NCBI GenBank assembly: GCA_964574325.1
Contig: CAZNMY010000016.1
Span: 1-64,000, forward strand
Source: CAMDPA01 sp964574325
GTDB lineage: Bacteria > Pseudomonadota > Alphaproteobacteria > Rhizobiales > Hyphomicrobiaceae
Direction of reading: 5' to 3'
Length of the DNA: 64,000 nt
The notes under the pieces are model-generated. The model ran no database searches and had not been told where the DNA came from. It worked only from the letters and a program-made list of their open reading frames with translations. Both the position numbers and the translations under genes were made by a program. Positions 25,927-34,620 of this stretch are shown piece by piece; positions within the stretch are counted from its first letter, which is position 1; each line of letters begins with the position of its first letter.

Positions 25927-27708
25927 GTGACCCAGCCCCAGATCCTGGCGTTCTCGATCATCGGCATAATGATGGTGCTGTTTGCCTGGGGACGGTTTCG
26001 GTACGACGTGGTGGCCATGCTGGCGCTGTTCGCGGCAGTGCTGGTTGGGATCGTGCCGGCGGATCAGGCCTTCCTAGGCTTTGGCGATGACGTTGTCGTC
26101 ATTGTCGCGACGGCCCTGGTCGTCAGCGCTGCCGTTGCCAAATCCGGCGTCATGGAGAGTGCACTTCGCCCGATCTCCCCCTATCTGTCGAATACGCGCT
26201 CCCAGGTTGTCGTGCTGGTTGGGGCTGTCATCGCGTTGTCGACATTCATCAAAAATGTGGGGGCGCTTGCCATACTGATGCCTGTCGCTTTCCAGATGGC
26301 GAAGCGCTCCGGCACTTCCCCTTCGCTGCTGTTGATGCCGCTGGCGTTCGGTTCGCTGATCGGCGGACTGATCACTCTGGTCGGTACTTCGCCCAACGTG
26401 ATCGTCTCACGCGTGCGTGCAGACATTGTAGGCCAGCCGTTCCAGATGTTCGACTTTGCGCCCGTCGGCTTGGCGATTGCGCTGGCCGGTCTCGTATGCT
26501 TGACGTTCACCTACCGGCTGCTGCCAGCCGACCGGCGCGGCGTGACCTCGCTCGATGCGGCCATCGATATCGAGAACTATATGGTCGAGGCGAGGGTGCC
26601 GGTGGGCTCTGCACTGGTGGGCACACGTGCCGCGGAGGTGGCTGCGCTGGGTGAGGGAAAAGTTCAGCTCACGACGGTCGTGCGCGAGCGCTTTCGACGC
26701 TACAGACCGACATCCGCCCTCTTGGTCCAGGCAGGAGATGTGCTGCTGCTCGAAGGCGAGCCGGACGCGCTCGAACGTGTCGTCACGCGCGGTGGGCTCG
26801 AGCTGGCGGGGCAGGACAAGGATGACGGCGCGGGTTCGGACGACGACGTCGCGGTCATCGAAGGCGTGCTGACGGCCGATGCGAACGTGCTCGGCCACAC
26901 CGTCGCGGAGATCGACCTGCGGGGACGACATGGCGTGAGCCTGCTCGCGGTCAGTCGCTCGGGCGAGCGGATCACCTCACGGCTGAAGTCGGTCCGGCTG
27001 CAGGCCGGCGATGTGGTCGTGCTGCAGGGCGGAGCCGAGGCGATGCCCCACGTGCTGCGGCTGCTCGGCGTGTTGCCGTTGGCCGAGCGCGACCTCGGCC
27101 TCGGCCGCGACCGCCGTCGCTTCGTGCCTGTCGTCATACTGGCGGCGACCGTGCTCGCGGTCGCGGCCAAGTTGCTGCCAGTCGCGGTGGCCTTCTTCGG
27201 CGCCGCGCTGGCCATGATGCTGTTCAAGGCCGTCACGCTGCGTGAGGCTTACGACGCGATCGAATGGCCGATATTGATCCTGCTCGGTGCGCTCATCCCG
27301 GTCAGCCAGGCGATGGAGAAGACGGGCGCTACGGAGTTGATTGCCGGGTGGCTGTCGACGGCGACGGACGCGCTGCCCCCGACAGGTGCCCTGGCGCTGA
27401 TCCTGATCGCGGCGATGGCCGTCACGCCATTCCTCAACAACGCCGCGACTGTCCTGGTGATGGCTCCGGTAGCCGCCGGCCTCGCGCGCAAGCTCGGGCT
27501 GAACCCAGATCCGTTCCTGATGGCGGTCGCGGTCGGGGCGGCGTGCGACTTCCTCACTCCGTTCGGCCATCAGTCCAACACGCTGGTGATGGGACCCGGA
27601 GGCTATCGGTTCGGCGATTACTGGCGCCTGGGCCTGCCTCTTTCCGTGCTGGTGGTAGCTGTCGGCGTGCCCGCGATCGCATTGGTTTGGCCGATGCAGG
27701 GGAGGTGA
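25927..27708 (+). CDS. SLC13/citrate-type transporter with two RCK_C domains
   Basis: The 593-residue protein has hydrophobic segments in two groups (about 1-200 and 395-590) around a soluble centre with two TrkA_C/RCK_C units (about 210-290 and 310-375; VPVGSALVGTRAAEV and TVAEIDLRGRHGVSLLAVSR). The transport motifs TFIKNVGALAILMPVAF, GTSPNVIVSRVRAD and AVTPFLNNAATVLVMAPVA are those of the DASS/SLC13 and arsenite-permease-like superfamily. It begins with GTG. The substrate may be a di- or tricarboxylate or sulfate, with gating by a nucleotide bound at RCK_C; both are inference. The CBS gene follows after three bases. Confidence 0.85.
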   Translation: MTQPQILAFSIIGIMMVLFAWGRFRYDVVAMLALFAAVLVGIVPADQAFLGFGDDVVVIVATALVVSAAVAKSGVMESALRPISPYLSNTRSQVVVLVGAVIALSTFIKNVGALAILMPVAFQMAKRSGTSPSLLLMPLAFGSLIGGLITLVGTSPNVIVSRVRADIVGQPFQMFDFAPVGLAIALAGLVCLTFTYRLLPADRRGVTSLDAAIDIENYMVEARVPVGSALVGTRAAEVAALGEGKVQLTTVVRERFRRYRPTSALLVQAGDVLLLEGEPDALERVVTRGGLELAGQDKDDGAGSDDDVAVIEGVLTADANVLGHTVAEIDLRGRHGVSLLAVSRSGERITSRLKSVRLQAGDVVVLQGGAEAMPHVLRLLGVLPLAERDLGLGRDRRRFVPVVILAATVLAVAAKLLPVAVAFFGAALAMMLFKAVTLREAYDAIEWPILILLGALIPVSQAMEKTGATELIAGWLSTATDALPPTGALALILIAAMAVTPFLNNAATVLVMAPVAAGLARKLGLNPDPFLMAVAVGAACDFLTPFGHQSNTLVMGPGGYRFGDYWRLGLPLSVLVVAVGVPAIALVWPMQGR

Positions 27709-27711
27709 GCG

Positions 27712-28158
27712 ATGGAGATTGCCGAGCTGATGACGCGGCGCGTCGAGTTCATCGCGGCAGATGCTTCGATCGAGGACGCCGCGGTGCTGATGGGTGAACT
27801 CGACGTCGGCTGCTTGCCGATCGGCTCGGCTAGCGATCTGGTCGCCATAATCACGGACCGGGACATCCTGTTCCGCGTGGTTGCCGAAGGTCGCGATCCC
27901 TCGCGAGTCCAGGTCGGCAGCGTTGCGACACGCCCCGTGCTCGCTTGCAACTCCGACGACCACTACCGAGTAGCCCTGGAGCTGATGGCGGCGCACAACA
28001 TCCGCAGATTGCCCGTCCGCGGAGACAGCGGCGACGTCGTCGGTTGGATCACGCTGTCAGATCTCGCGCGGCGGCTGCTGATCGACAGCGAGGTAGTGCA
28101 GAACGGATTGCAGAAGCTTACCGGACCGCTCATTACGAGCCCGGCCGATCCGGATTGA
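27712..28158 (+). CDS. CBS-domain pair protein
   Basis: The product is 148 residues with two CBS units: IAELMTRRVEFIAADASIED...CLPIGSASDLVAIITDRDI and VATRPVLACNSDDHYRVALE...RRLPVRGDSGDVVGWITLSD. It starts three bases after the SLC13-type transporter stop and is surely co-transcribed, which suggests a nucleotide-responsive partner of that transporter. Proteins of this type also occur widely as orphan hypoxia or stress proteins. Confidence 0.87.
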   Translation: MEIAELMTRRVEFIAADASIEDAAVLMGELDVGCLPIGSASDLVAIITDRDILFRVVAEGRDPSRVQVGSVATRPVLACNSDDHYRVALELMAAHNIRRLPVRGDSGDVVGWITLSDLARRLLIDSEVVQNGLQKLTGPLITSPADPD

Positions 28159-28246
28159 AGATGGCGAGTATCGATGCGAGCACCCATTCTTGCGGCTGTC
28201 GCATCTTTGGTTTGTACCGCACGCGCTCCGGGAACAGTGCGTGCAC

Positions 28247-28633
28247 CTATTGCGTGGTCCCTTCCATTCGCGACGGATCGGTCTTGCGCCAGACGTAGAA
28301 TCCCTGCGCGCGAATACCACGAATGATCGGCTCGGGGTTCACACCCTGCAGGCCTGGGCTGCGCACTCCCAGAGTAAAGTATCTGGCCAGTTGCCAGCGA
28401 ACGCCCTGAGCCAGCTCCGGCAGGTTGGCGCCGCTCGAGTCGAGCGTTACGCCAGCCATCTCACCAGCCTCGAACAAAAATGCTGGCCGACCGCCCAGCT
28501 CATTCTCGTTGTCTCCGCCTATCGATACGCTATCCACGTCTGCCGTGTGACCCGGCAAGCGCTCTGGCGTAGACGGGTTTTGGCCGTCGATGTGACCTGA
28601 AGAGAGAGGATCGGGTCGCTTGGTGATGGGCAT
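28247..28633 (-). CDS. Conserved-looking hypothetical protein
   Basis: About 128 residues from an ATG at 28633 preceded by GAGG; a GTG start at 28666 is the alternative. The sequence has ordinary globular composition (GGDNENELGGRPAFLFEAGE, LPELAQGVRWQLARYF, IIRGIRAQGFYVWRK) and no motif I recognise. It follows the Mn-catalase fusion gene on the same strand within about 45 bases, so it is probably the last gene of that operon. Confidence 0.5.
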   Translation of the reverse strand: MPITKRPDPLSSGHIDGQNPSTPERLPGHTADVDSVSIGGDNENELGGRPAFLFEAGEMAGVTLDSSGANLPELAQGVRWQLARYFTLGVRSPGLQGVNPEPIIRGIRAQGFYVWRKTDPSRMEGTTQ

Positions 28634-28677
28634 GGGCGCCTCGGCAGGTGTGACGTGTTTGCGCACGATACCGGCAA

Positions 28678-29964
28678 TCAGCGCGGAGCGGCTTGCTCGA
28701 TTGGTTCGACCGCTTTCGGCATGCGCGCGGAAGACATCAGTGGTCGAGCGATCTGATCCAGCAAAACGCCTGCATTCGCCTCCTCAGCCAGCGACTTCTG
28801 CAGTTCGCCTACCACCTCGCCCAACTTGAGCTGTTGAGCGAGATTGCGCACACTCGTATATGCCGCGATCTCGTAGTGCTCGACCTTCAGCGCCGCGCTC
28901 ACCAAAGCCAGATCGGCAGCTGCATCGTCCTTTTCCGCCGCGCCGGCGAGTACCTCCTCGCTCTCCTGCAACAGGCCCGCCATGCCCTTGCATGGTTTTG
29001 CGCGTCCCGATACGCCGATAGCGGCGAGGCACGCGTTGAGGCGGTCAACTTGAAGCTCGGTTTCTTCGAGATGCTTCGTGAAGAGCTGGCGGACTTGCTC
29101 GGTGCGCGCGGCCTTCGACATCTTCGGAAGCGCCTTCATGAGTTGCTTCTCGGCATGCAGCAGATCGCGCAGCTGATCGACCAGCAGCTCTCGAATATCG
29201 TCCGGCTCGTCGGCCGCCGAGGCCTCGGACAGGATCGTCGCTTCCGCGTGCCCATTCGGGTTGCTCAAGACCGGCGACTCCACGAACTCCCAACCGTCAC
29301 CCTCATTCCATGGACCCTTGGCATCGATCTCGCCGCGATCGCCGGTGCCAGTCGAGTCATTGAAATACTGGTCGACGAGCTGGGCCGACGGCGCTATCCG
29401 TCCGACCTGGAAGCGCGGCTTCTCCAGGCTATCGAGGGCTGCGGCGAAGGCTTTCATGTGGGTGATCTCTCGCGTCATCAAGAACTGAAGCGCGTCCTTC
29501 GTGCCCACGTCGGAGCAGAAGTCGATCAGCCGCTCGTAGACGATCTTGGCGCGCGCCTCGGCCGCGATATTGCTTCTGAGATCGACGTCGAGTTCGCCCG
29601 TAATTTTCAGATAGTCGGCCGTCCATGCGTTGCCCATCGAGTTGAAGAGGTTGACGCCGCCGCCTCCCGCAATGGCGATCAACGGGTCTGCTTCGGCCGC
29701 TTCACGCTTGTGTTTCAGTGGGGCGAGATGCAGTCGTGCGAGCGTTCCGACTACTTCCAGATGGCTGAGTTCCTCCGTTCCGATATCCATCAGCAGGTCC
29801 TTGCGCGCAGGATCCTCGCAATTGAGCCCCTGAATGGAGTATTGCATGGCCGCCGCCAGCTCGCCGTTGGCGCCACCGAACTGCTCGAGCAGCATGTTTC
29901 CGAAGCGCGGATCGGGCTCGTCCACCCTGACGGTGTACATGAGTTTCTTGACATGGTGATACAC
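28678..29964 (-). CDS. Manganese catalase fused to a YciE/YciF ferritin-like domain
   Basis: The 428-residue product has two recognisable parts. Residues 1 to about 235 are a Mn-catalase (MYTVRVDEPDPRFGNMLLEQ, metal-ligand helices with GANGELAAAMQYSIQG, GTEELSHLEVVG, AEARAKIVYERL and MTREITHMKAF). From about 255 to 410 there is a DUF892 ferritin-like domain (RELLVDQLRDLLHAEKQLM, LFTKHLEETELQVDRL, KVEHYEIAAYTSVRNLA). It would destroy hydrogen peroxide and possibly bind metal. Mn-catalase and DUF892 proteins are normally separate stress proteins. It lies in an operon with an alpha/beta hydrolase and another DUF892 protein. Confidence 0.85.
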   Translation of the reverse strand: MYHHVKKLMYTVRVDEPDPRFGNMLLEQFGGANGELAAAMQYSIQGLNCEDPARKDLLMDIGTEELSHLEVVGTLARLHLAPLKHKREAAEADPLIAIAGGGGVNLFNSMGNAWTADYLKITGELDVDLRSNIAAEARAKIVYERLIDFCSDVGTKDALQFLMTREITHMKAFAAALDSLEKPRFQVGRIAPSAQLVDQYFNDSTGTGDRGEIDAKGPWNEGDGWEFVESPVLSNPNGHAEATILSEASAADEPDDIRELLVDQLRDLLHAEKQLMKALPKMSKAARTEQVRQLFTKHLEETELQVDRLNACLAAIGVSGRAKPCKGMAGLLQESEEVLAGAAEKDDAAADLALVSAALKVEHYEIAAYTSVRNLAQQLKLGEVVGELQKSLAEEANAGVLLDQIARPLMSSARMPKAVEPIEQAAPR

Positions 29965-29992
29965 GATACTGCCTCCGAAGGAGCCGATTTGA

Positions 29993-31033
29993 TTACGGTT
30001 TTTTCAACATCTCGACCGACGACGTCGGTTGATCGTCGACCGCTGTTCTTCCACCTGCAGTTTGTTCGCGCGATGCTGCGCTCTGGTCTACTCCACTAGT
30101 GGCCTCCACACGGTTGATTGCGTTTTTCACGACTTCCGGAGCGATGTGGGGCAGCATGTGTCCGATGCCGTCGACGACATGGAGATCCGCATTCGGGATA
30201 TCGCGCGCCAGTCGCACAGAATGAAGTTGGGTGTCGACGATGCGATCATCCGCACCGCCGAGGATTGCGACCGGGCAGGAGATCTCCCCGTACTGCCGGG
30301 ACAACCGGTCGGCAGACGACTGCATCAGAGCGTTCTCCTCGCCCAATGCGCGTAGCTGCGAGGGACGCAGAGCCATAGAAATCGGATATTGCTCTTGGAA
30401 GCTTTGGGTCGGATCGTTCGGCTCGAATATCCTATCGATGATGGCCTGCGCCATTACGCGACCGGCCACCGGCGCCAATGTGTGTCGCAGAACGTCACCC
30501 GCGAGTGGCGTATTCAGAATGCCGAGTACAACGTCGGCCCGGGGAACCGGGTAGTAATAGCCTGATATCAATACCAGACCGCGAACCCGCTCGGGATAAC
30601 CGATCGCCAATGCCAGTGCGACCAGCGTGCCCCAGGAATGCGCGACAATCGTGACGGGTGCGGGGGCCTCCCTCTCCAATAGCATAGAGATGAGCCGAGC
30701 CTGCCGCTCAGGCGTCCACCGCGTATCACCTGGACGCGTGCTGTGCCCGAAACCGGGTCGATCGACGACGATCACACGGTGGTCCTGCTCCAACATCGCC
30801 GGGAGTCCAGTTGCCTCGACCTCCTGAACCATCGCGCCATTGCCATGCAAAATCAGTATCGGGTCGCCTGTCCCACGCACCTGGGCATGCAGCCGCACCG
30901 CACCAATATCAATCAAGCGGCCGCTCGGCGGGTTATCGCTCTCGGCACGGCGAGCCGATAGGTCGCTGAGCTTGGCGGCGAGGGCTCCGCCTATGGCTGT
31001 AAGAGCAAGCCGACGGACCGTATTTCCTCTCAT
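29993..31033 (-). CDS. Alpha/beta hydrolase
   Basis: A 346-residue protein with a short N-terminal hydrophobic or Tat-like region, the oxyanion strand ILILHGNGAMVQE, the nucleophile elbow VTIVAHSWGTLVAL, the acid in LGGADDRIVDT and the histidine in GIGHMLPHIAP. This is a complete catalytic triad of the haloperoxidase/epoxide-hydrolase-like family. It sits between two ferritin-like genes, six bases downstream of one and 28 upstream of the other. The substrate is unknown; a peroxide-linked or lipid role would fit the neighbours. Confidence 0.85.
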   Translation of the reverse strand: MRGNTVRRLALTAIGGALAAKLSDLSARRAESDNPPSGRLIDIGAVRLHAQVRGTGDPILILHGNGAMVQEVEATGLPAMLEQDHRVIVVDRPGFGHSTRPGDTRWTPERQARLISMLLEREAPAPVTIVAHSWGTLVALALAIGYPERVRGLVLISGYYYPVPRADVVLGILNTPLAGDVLRHTLAPVAGRVMAQAIIDRIFEPNDPTQSFQEQYPISMALRPSQLRALGEENALMQSSADRLSRQYGEISCPVAILGGADDRIVDTQLHSVRLARDIPNADLHVVDGIGHMLPHIAPEVVKNAINRVEATSGVDQSAASREQTAGGRTAVDDQPTSSVEMLKKP

Positions 31034-31039
31034 GGCACG

Positions 31040-31546
31040 TCACACCTTGGCCGATCGACCAGCGGCAGAACGCTCCAGAAACTTGCGGGTCAGTGCCGGG
31101 ATATTGTCCCATACCCAGTCGCCCATCTCGATTTCCTGCGCGAGAATGTTCTGGGCGACCTGTGCAACGTGGGGCTCGTTGGCGTGCTCTGCGGCTGCGA
31201 TAAGTGAGTGATAGCAGACCGCCTCGAACCGCTCGAATGCATGGCTCGCGAGCATATGTTTCAGTACCTCGTCCGTCGCCAGCAAGTGGCCGAACCCTTG
31301 CATGTTCGCCATCATCTTCGTCGTCATGTTTTTCAGCGTGGAGCTGTCGGATCCCAGGCGCGACAAACAATCCGCAATCGCGGCGCGCTGCTGCTCTGTC
31401 TCCTCGAGGTGCTGTTTGATGCGCGGCAGCGCCTCGGGGTAATGCTCGAGTCGATCAATCTGCGTTTGCAGCAGGCTCTTGGCTTGCTCCTCCATGGCAT
31501 GCGCATCGCGCAGCCAATCGAGAAGGTGATCGCGGGGGGCAGTCAT
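31040..31546 (-). CDS. Ferritin-like DUF892 (YciE/YciF) protein
   Basis: About 168 residues from an ATG at 31546 preceded by AAGGAG (an in-frame start at 31675 has no such site). It starts MTAPRDHLLDWLRDAHAMEE, and the helices LPRIKQHLEETEQQRAAI and FEAVCYHSLIAAAEHANEP carry the family's paired acidic/His residues. Family members form di-iron-like four-helix bundles and are induced by stress; their reaction is not settled. First gene of the minus-strand operon that also holds the hydrolase and Mn-catalase fusion. Confidence 0.85.
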   Translation of the reverse strand: MTAPRDHLLDWLRDAHAMEEQAKSLLQTQIDRLEHYPEALPRIKQHLEETEQQRAAIADCLSRLGSDSSTLKNMTTKMMANMQGFGHLLATDEVLKHMLASHAFERFEAVCYHSLIAAAEHANEPHVAQVAQNILAQEIEMGDWVWDNIPALTRKFLERSAAGRSAKV

Positions 31547-31623
31547 GATGGCTCCTTCTTCGATTACGCTGAGTGGTGACTTAATGCTGTCGGAGGCGGT
31601 ACTCGCTACTCCTTCACCGAGTA

Positions 31624-31649
31624 AACCAATGCGCTCGGCCACAGGTTCC
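31624..31649 (-). promoter_or_regulatory. Near-match EcfG-type promoter (GGAAC-N17-GGTT)
   Basis: On the minus strand GGAAC (31649-31645), a 17-base spacer and GGTT (31627-31624), 78 bases upstream of the DUF892 start. It has one mismatch in the -10, so it is weaker evidence than the exact sites. Confidence 0.35.
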
Positions 31650-31834
31650 CAAAGGCTTCGGCGATGGTTTGGCACCGTCAGCCGGGCTGGAGTGAACCGG
31701 AGAAGCCGCCCATCCTGAACTCTGTGTTGCCGGCTCGTCAGCCGAGCGCCGATGACGAATGCAGAGCGCGATATATGGTTCCATCGCTTCGTTGCCAGTG
31801 GCGCTCGCCGTGCCGATGGCGCCGATCAGTGGGG

Positions 31835-31861
31835 GGAACGCGGCATCCGACTCTGCGTTCC
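31835..31861. promoter_or_regulatory. Palindromic EcfG-type promoter reading on both strands
   Basis: The plus strand reads GGAAC-N16-CGTT at 31835-31859, 36 bases before the ligD start. The minus strand of the same segment reads GGAAC-N16-CGTT from 31861 to 31837 because the outer ends are GGAACG and CGTTCC. One element could therefore serve ligD rightward and the DUF892/hydrolase/Mn-catalase operon leftward (about 290 bases to its first start). Confidence 0.65.
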
Positions 31862-31895
31862 CATTCGAGGACTTCCACAGCTGCTTCGGCGCGCA

Positions 31896-34541
31896 ATGGT
31901 CAAACCAAAACTGGGGCTCTACCGAGCCAAACGTGATTTCAAGAAAACGAGCGAGCCGCGCGGTGTCACCGGGATCGCGCCCGCCGAATACCCGCGCTTC
32001 GTAATCCAGAAGCATGCCGCGACTCGTCTCCACTACGATTTGCGACTCGAGGTCGGCGGCGCGTTCAAGTCATGGGCCGTCACCAAGGGTCCATCGCTCG
32101 ATCCCGCCGAAAAGCGGCTCGCGGTGGAGGTCGAGGACCATCCGCTCGACTACGGCGACTTCGAAGGTACGATCCCGAAAGGTGAGTATGGCGGGGGGAC
32201 CGTGATGGTCTGGGACCGCGGCTTCTGGACGCCCGAAGGAGATGCCAATGCAGAGGAGGCGCTTCGCTCGGGTGAGCTCAAGTTCACTCTTGCCGGACAG
32301 AAGCTGCAGGGTGACTGGGTTCTAGTGCGCATGCGTGGCGATCGTCAGCAGGAAAACCGCATCAATTGGCTGCTCATCAAGCATCGCGACGGTTTCGCGC
32401 GTGCCGATGATGCGGATGCGCTGCTCGATGACGATCGCTCCGTCGCCTCGGGCCGCAGCATGGAAGAAATCGCCGCTGGAAAGGGGCGAGCACCTCGACG
32501 CTTCGTCACCGGGCGGGCGCGCACGATCGGTCCCAACGCCGTCTGGCATTCGTCCGAAAAGGGCGGTCATCGCCATCCGCCGTCGAAGTCACGAGCCAGG
32601 CGCAGGGCCACCCGAGCCTGCGCAGTGAACATGCCGGCGTTCATTGCGCCGCAACTTTGCCAACCTGTTGCGCGTCCACCCGACGGCGAGGGCTGGGTGC
32701 ACGAAATCAAGTTCGACGGATATCGCATGCAGTTGCGGGTCGAGAACGGCGCTGCGGTTCTTCGCACGCGCAGCGGCCTCGACTGGACCGGCAGGTTCGA
32801 GTCGACCGTGCACGCAGCCGTTGCTCTGCCTGATGCGATAATCGACGGCGAGATCGTGGCGCTCGACGTCACTGGCGCGCCCGATTTCACGGCGTTGCAG
32901 GCGGCTCTGTCGGAAAAGCGCTCCCAGCATCTGGTATACTTCGCATTCGATCTTCTGCACGCCGGCGACGAAGACTTGCGAGCGCGCCCGCTAACGGAGC
33001 GGAAAGAGCGCTTGAAGCAGATCGTGTCGAAGCACGCACACAACCCGAACAACATTCGCTATGTCGAGCACTTCAGAGACAGCGGCGACGCTGTACTCAA
33101 GTCGGCCTGTCGGATGAACCTCGAGGGCATCGTATCCAAGCGCTTGGATGCGCCGTATCGTTCGGGTCGCACGACCGCCTGGACCAAAGCCAAATGCCGC
33201 GGCGGACACGAGGTTGTCATCGGCGGGTGGAGTGGCTCCAAGACCAACCTGCGGTCGCTTCTGGTCGGCGTAAGACGCGGCAGACATCTCGTGCATGTCG
33301 GCCGTGTGGGCACCGGCTTCAACGCGCACAAAGCGAAGGACCTGTTGAAGAAGCTCAATGCGCTGGCCACAAAAACGAGTCCGTTCAGCGGCAAGGATCC
33401 GCCGCACCGTATGCCGGACTGGACTTGGGTCAGACCGAAGCTCGTCGCCGAGATCGAATTCGCCGGGTGGACCGGCGCGGGTATGGTGCGGCAGGCGGCG
33501 TTCAAGGCACTGCGCGAGGACAAGCCCGCTTCAGACGTCCGTGCCGAGCGACCTGCCTCCGCCGCGATTACGAGAAATGCAGCCGCCAACCTCCTACCGA
33601 CGCCCATCCCTAGTGAACGCAACAACGTACTCGGAGTCGTCATCTCGAGGGCGGACAAAGCCTTGTGGCCGAAATACGAGACAACCGGCCCAATCACCAA
33701 GCTCGACCTCGCGCGCTATCACGAAAGCGTCGGATATTGGATGCTGCTGCATCTGAAGGGCCGGCCGTGCTCGGTCATCCGAGCGCCCGATGGTCTCACT
33801 GGTCAGCGGTTTTTCCAGCGCCACGCGATGCGCGGCACCTCGAGCCTCGTCACATTGACGAAGGTGTCGGGCGACCGGGCCCCTTACTTGCAGATCGACA
33901 GCATCGAAGCGCTGATCGCCATGGCCCAGATCGCTGCCGTCGAATACCACCCGTGGAATTGCGAGCCGGGGAGCCCCGATGTGCCGGGCAGGCTGGTGTT
34001 CGACCTTGATCCGGCACCGGATGTACCGTTCACCTCTACCATCACCGCAGCGCGCGAGCTCAGTACGCGCCTCGAAGCGCTGGGTCTCGTCACGTTCTGC
34101 AAGACCACCGGCGGCAAGGGACTGCATGTGGTGACCCCACTGAAGGTAACGGGCCGCCGTATGCTGGATTGGGACGAGGCAAAGGCGTTCGCGAAAGCGG
34201 TTTGCGTCGCAATGGCCGGCGACAGTCCCGACAGGTACGTCGTCAATATGGCCAAGCGCATTCGGCATGGGCGCATTTTCCTCGACTACCTGCGCAACGA
34301 CCGCATGTCGACAGCCGTTGCGCCGCTCTCGCCGCGCCTTCGGCCGGAGGCGACCGTGTCGATGCCGCTCCACTGGTCTCAAGTGCGCAAGGACCTCGAC
34401 CCACTACGCTACACCATCCGCACCGCCCCTGCGCTGCTTGAGAAACACAAGCCGTGGGCCGACTACTGCCAGGCTGAGCGCCCGCTCGCCGAGGCGATCG
34501 AGAAATTCGTCAAGAGCCCGCAGCGAAAAAAGGGAAGTTGA
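31896..34541 (+). CDS. ligD: DNA ligase D (phosphoesterase-ligase-polymerase)
   Basis: The 881-residue protein has all three LigD parts. An N-terminal 3'-phosphoesterase carries HYDLRLEVGGAFKSWAVTKG and GTIPKGEYGGGTVMVWD. The ATP-dependent ligase follows, with nucleotidyl lysine K272 in HEIKFDGYRM and motif IV EGIVSKRLDAPYRSG. A C-terminal primase-like polymerase has catalytic aspartates D703 and D705 in FDLDPAPDVPF and GGKGLHVVTPL. With Ku it repairs double-strand breaks by end joining; no ku gene is in the window. The ATG at 31896 was chosen because it gives the usual N-terminus and lies 36 bases past an EcfG-type promoter. Confidence 0.93.
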   Translation: MVKPKLGLYRAKRDFKKTSEPRGVTGIAPAEYPRFVIQKHAATRLHYDLRLEVGGAFKSWAVTKGPSLDPAEKRLAVEVEDHPLDYGDFEGTIPKGEYGGGTVMVWDRGFWTPEGDANAEEALRSGELKFTLAGQKLQGDWVLVRMRGDRQQENRINWLLIKHRDGFARADDADALLDDDRSVASGRSMEEIAAGKGRAPRRFVTGRARTIGPNAVWHSSEKGGHRHPPSKSRARRRATRACAVNMPAFIAPQLCQPVARPPDGEGWVHEIKFDGYRMQLRVENGAAVLRTRSGLDWTGRFESTVHAAVALPDAIIDGEIVALDVTGAPDFTALQAALSEKRSQHLVYFAFDLLHAGDEDLRARPLTERKERLKQIVSKHAHNPNNIRYVEHFRDSGDAVLKSACRMNLEGIVSKRLDAPYRSGRTTAWTKAKCRGGHEVVIGGWSGSKTNLRSLLVGVRRGRHLVHVGRVGTGFNAHKAKDLLKKLNALATKTSPFSGKDPPHRMPDWTWVRPKLVAEIEFAGWTGAGMVRQAAFKALREDKPASDVRAERPASAAITRNAAANLLPTPIPSERNNVLGVVISRADKALWPKYETTGPITKLDLARYHESVGYWMLLHLKGRPCSVIRAPDGLTGQRFFQRHAMRGTSSLVTLTKVSGDRAPYLQIDSIEALIAMAQIAAVEYHPWNCEPGSPDVPGRLVFDLDPAPDVPFTSTITAARELSTRLEALGLVTFCKTTGGKGLHVVTPLKVTGRRMLDWDEAKAFAKAVCVAMAGDSPDRYVVNMAKRIRHGRIFLDYLRNDRMSTAVAPLSPRLRPEATVSMPLHWSQVRKDLDPLRYTIRTAPALLEKHKPWADYCQAERPLAEAIEKFVKSPQRKKGS

Positions 34542-34620
34542 TGCGCCGATCGATCGCGGAAAGCTGCACATCCTCGTGCGTCATCCGCCATCAATGAAGT
34601 CTCGAAAAACACCTTCGCAG

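Noticed and set aside
28232..28257. GGAAC-N17-CGTG on the plus strand as an EcfG promoter
   Set aside because: Mismatch in the -10 and no plus-strand gene follows it.
31752..31895. N-terminal extension of LigD
   Set aside because: It would run through the EcfG-type promoter and add sequence not typical of LigD.
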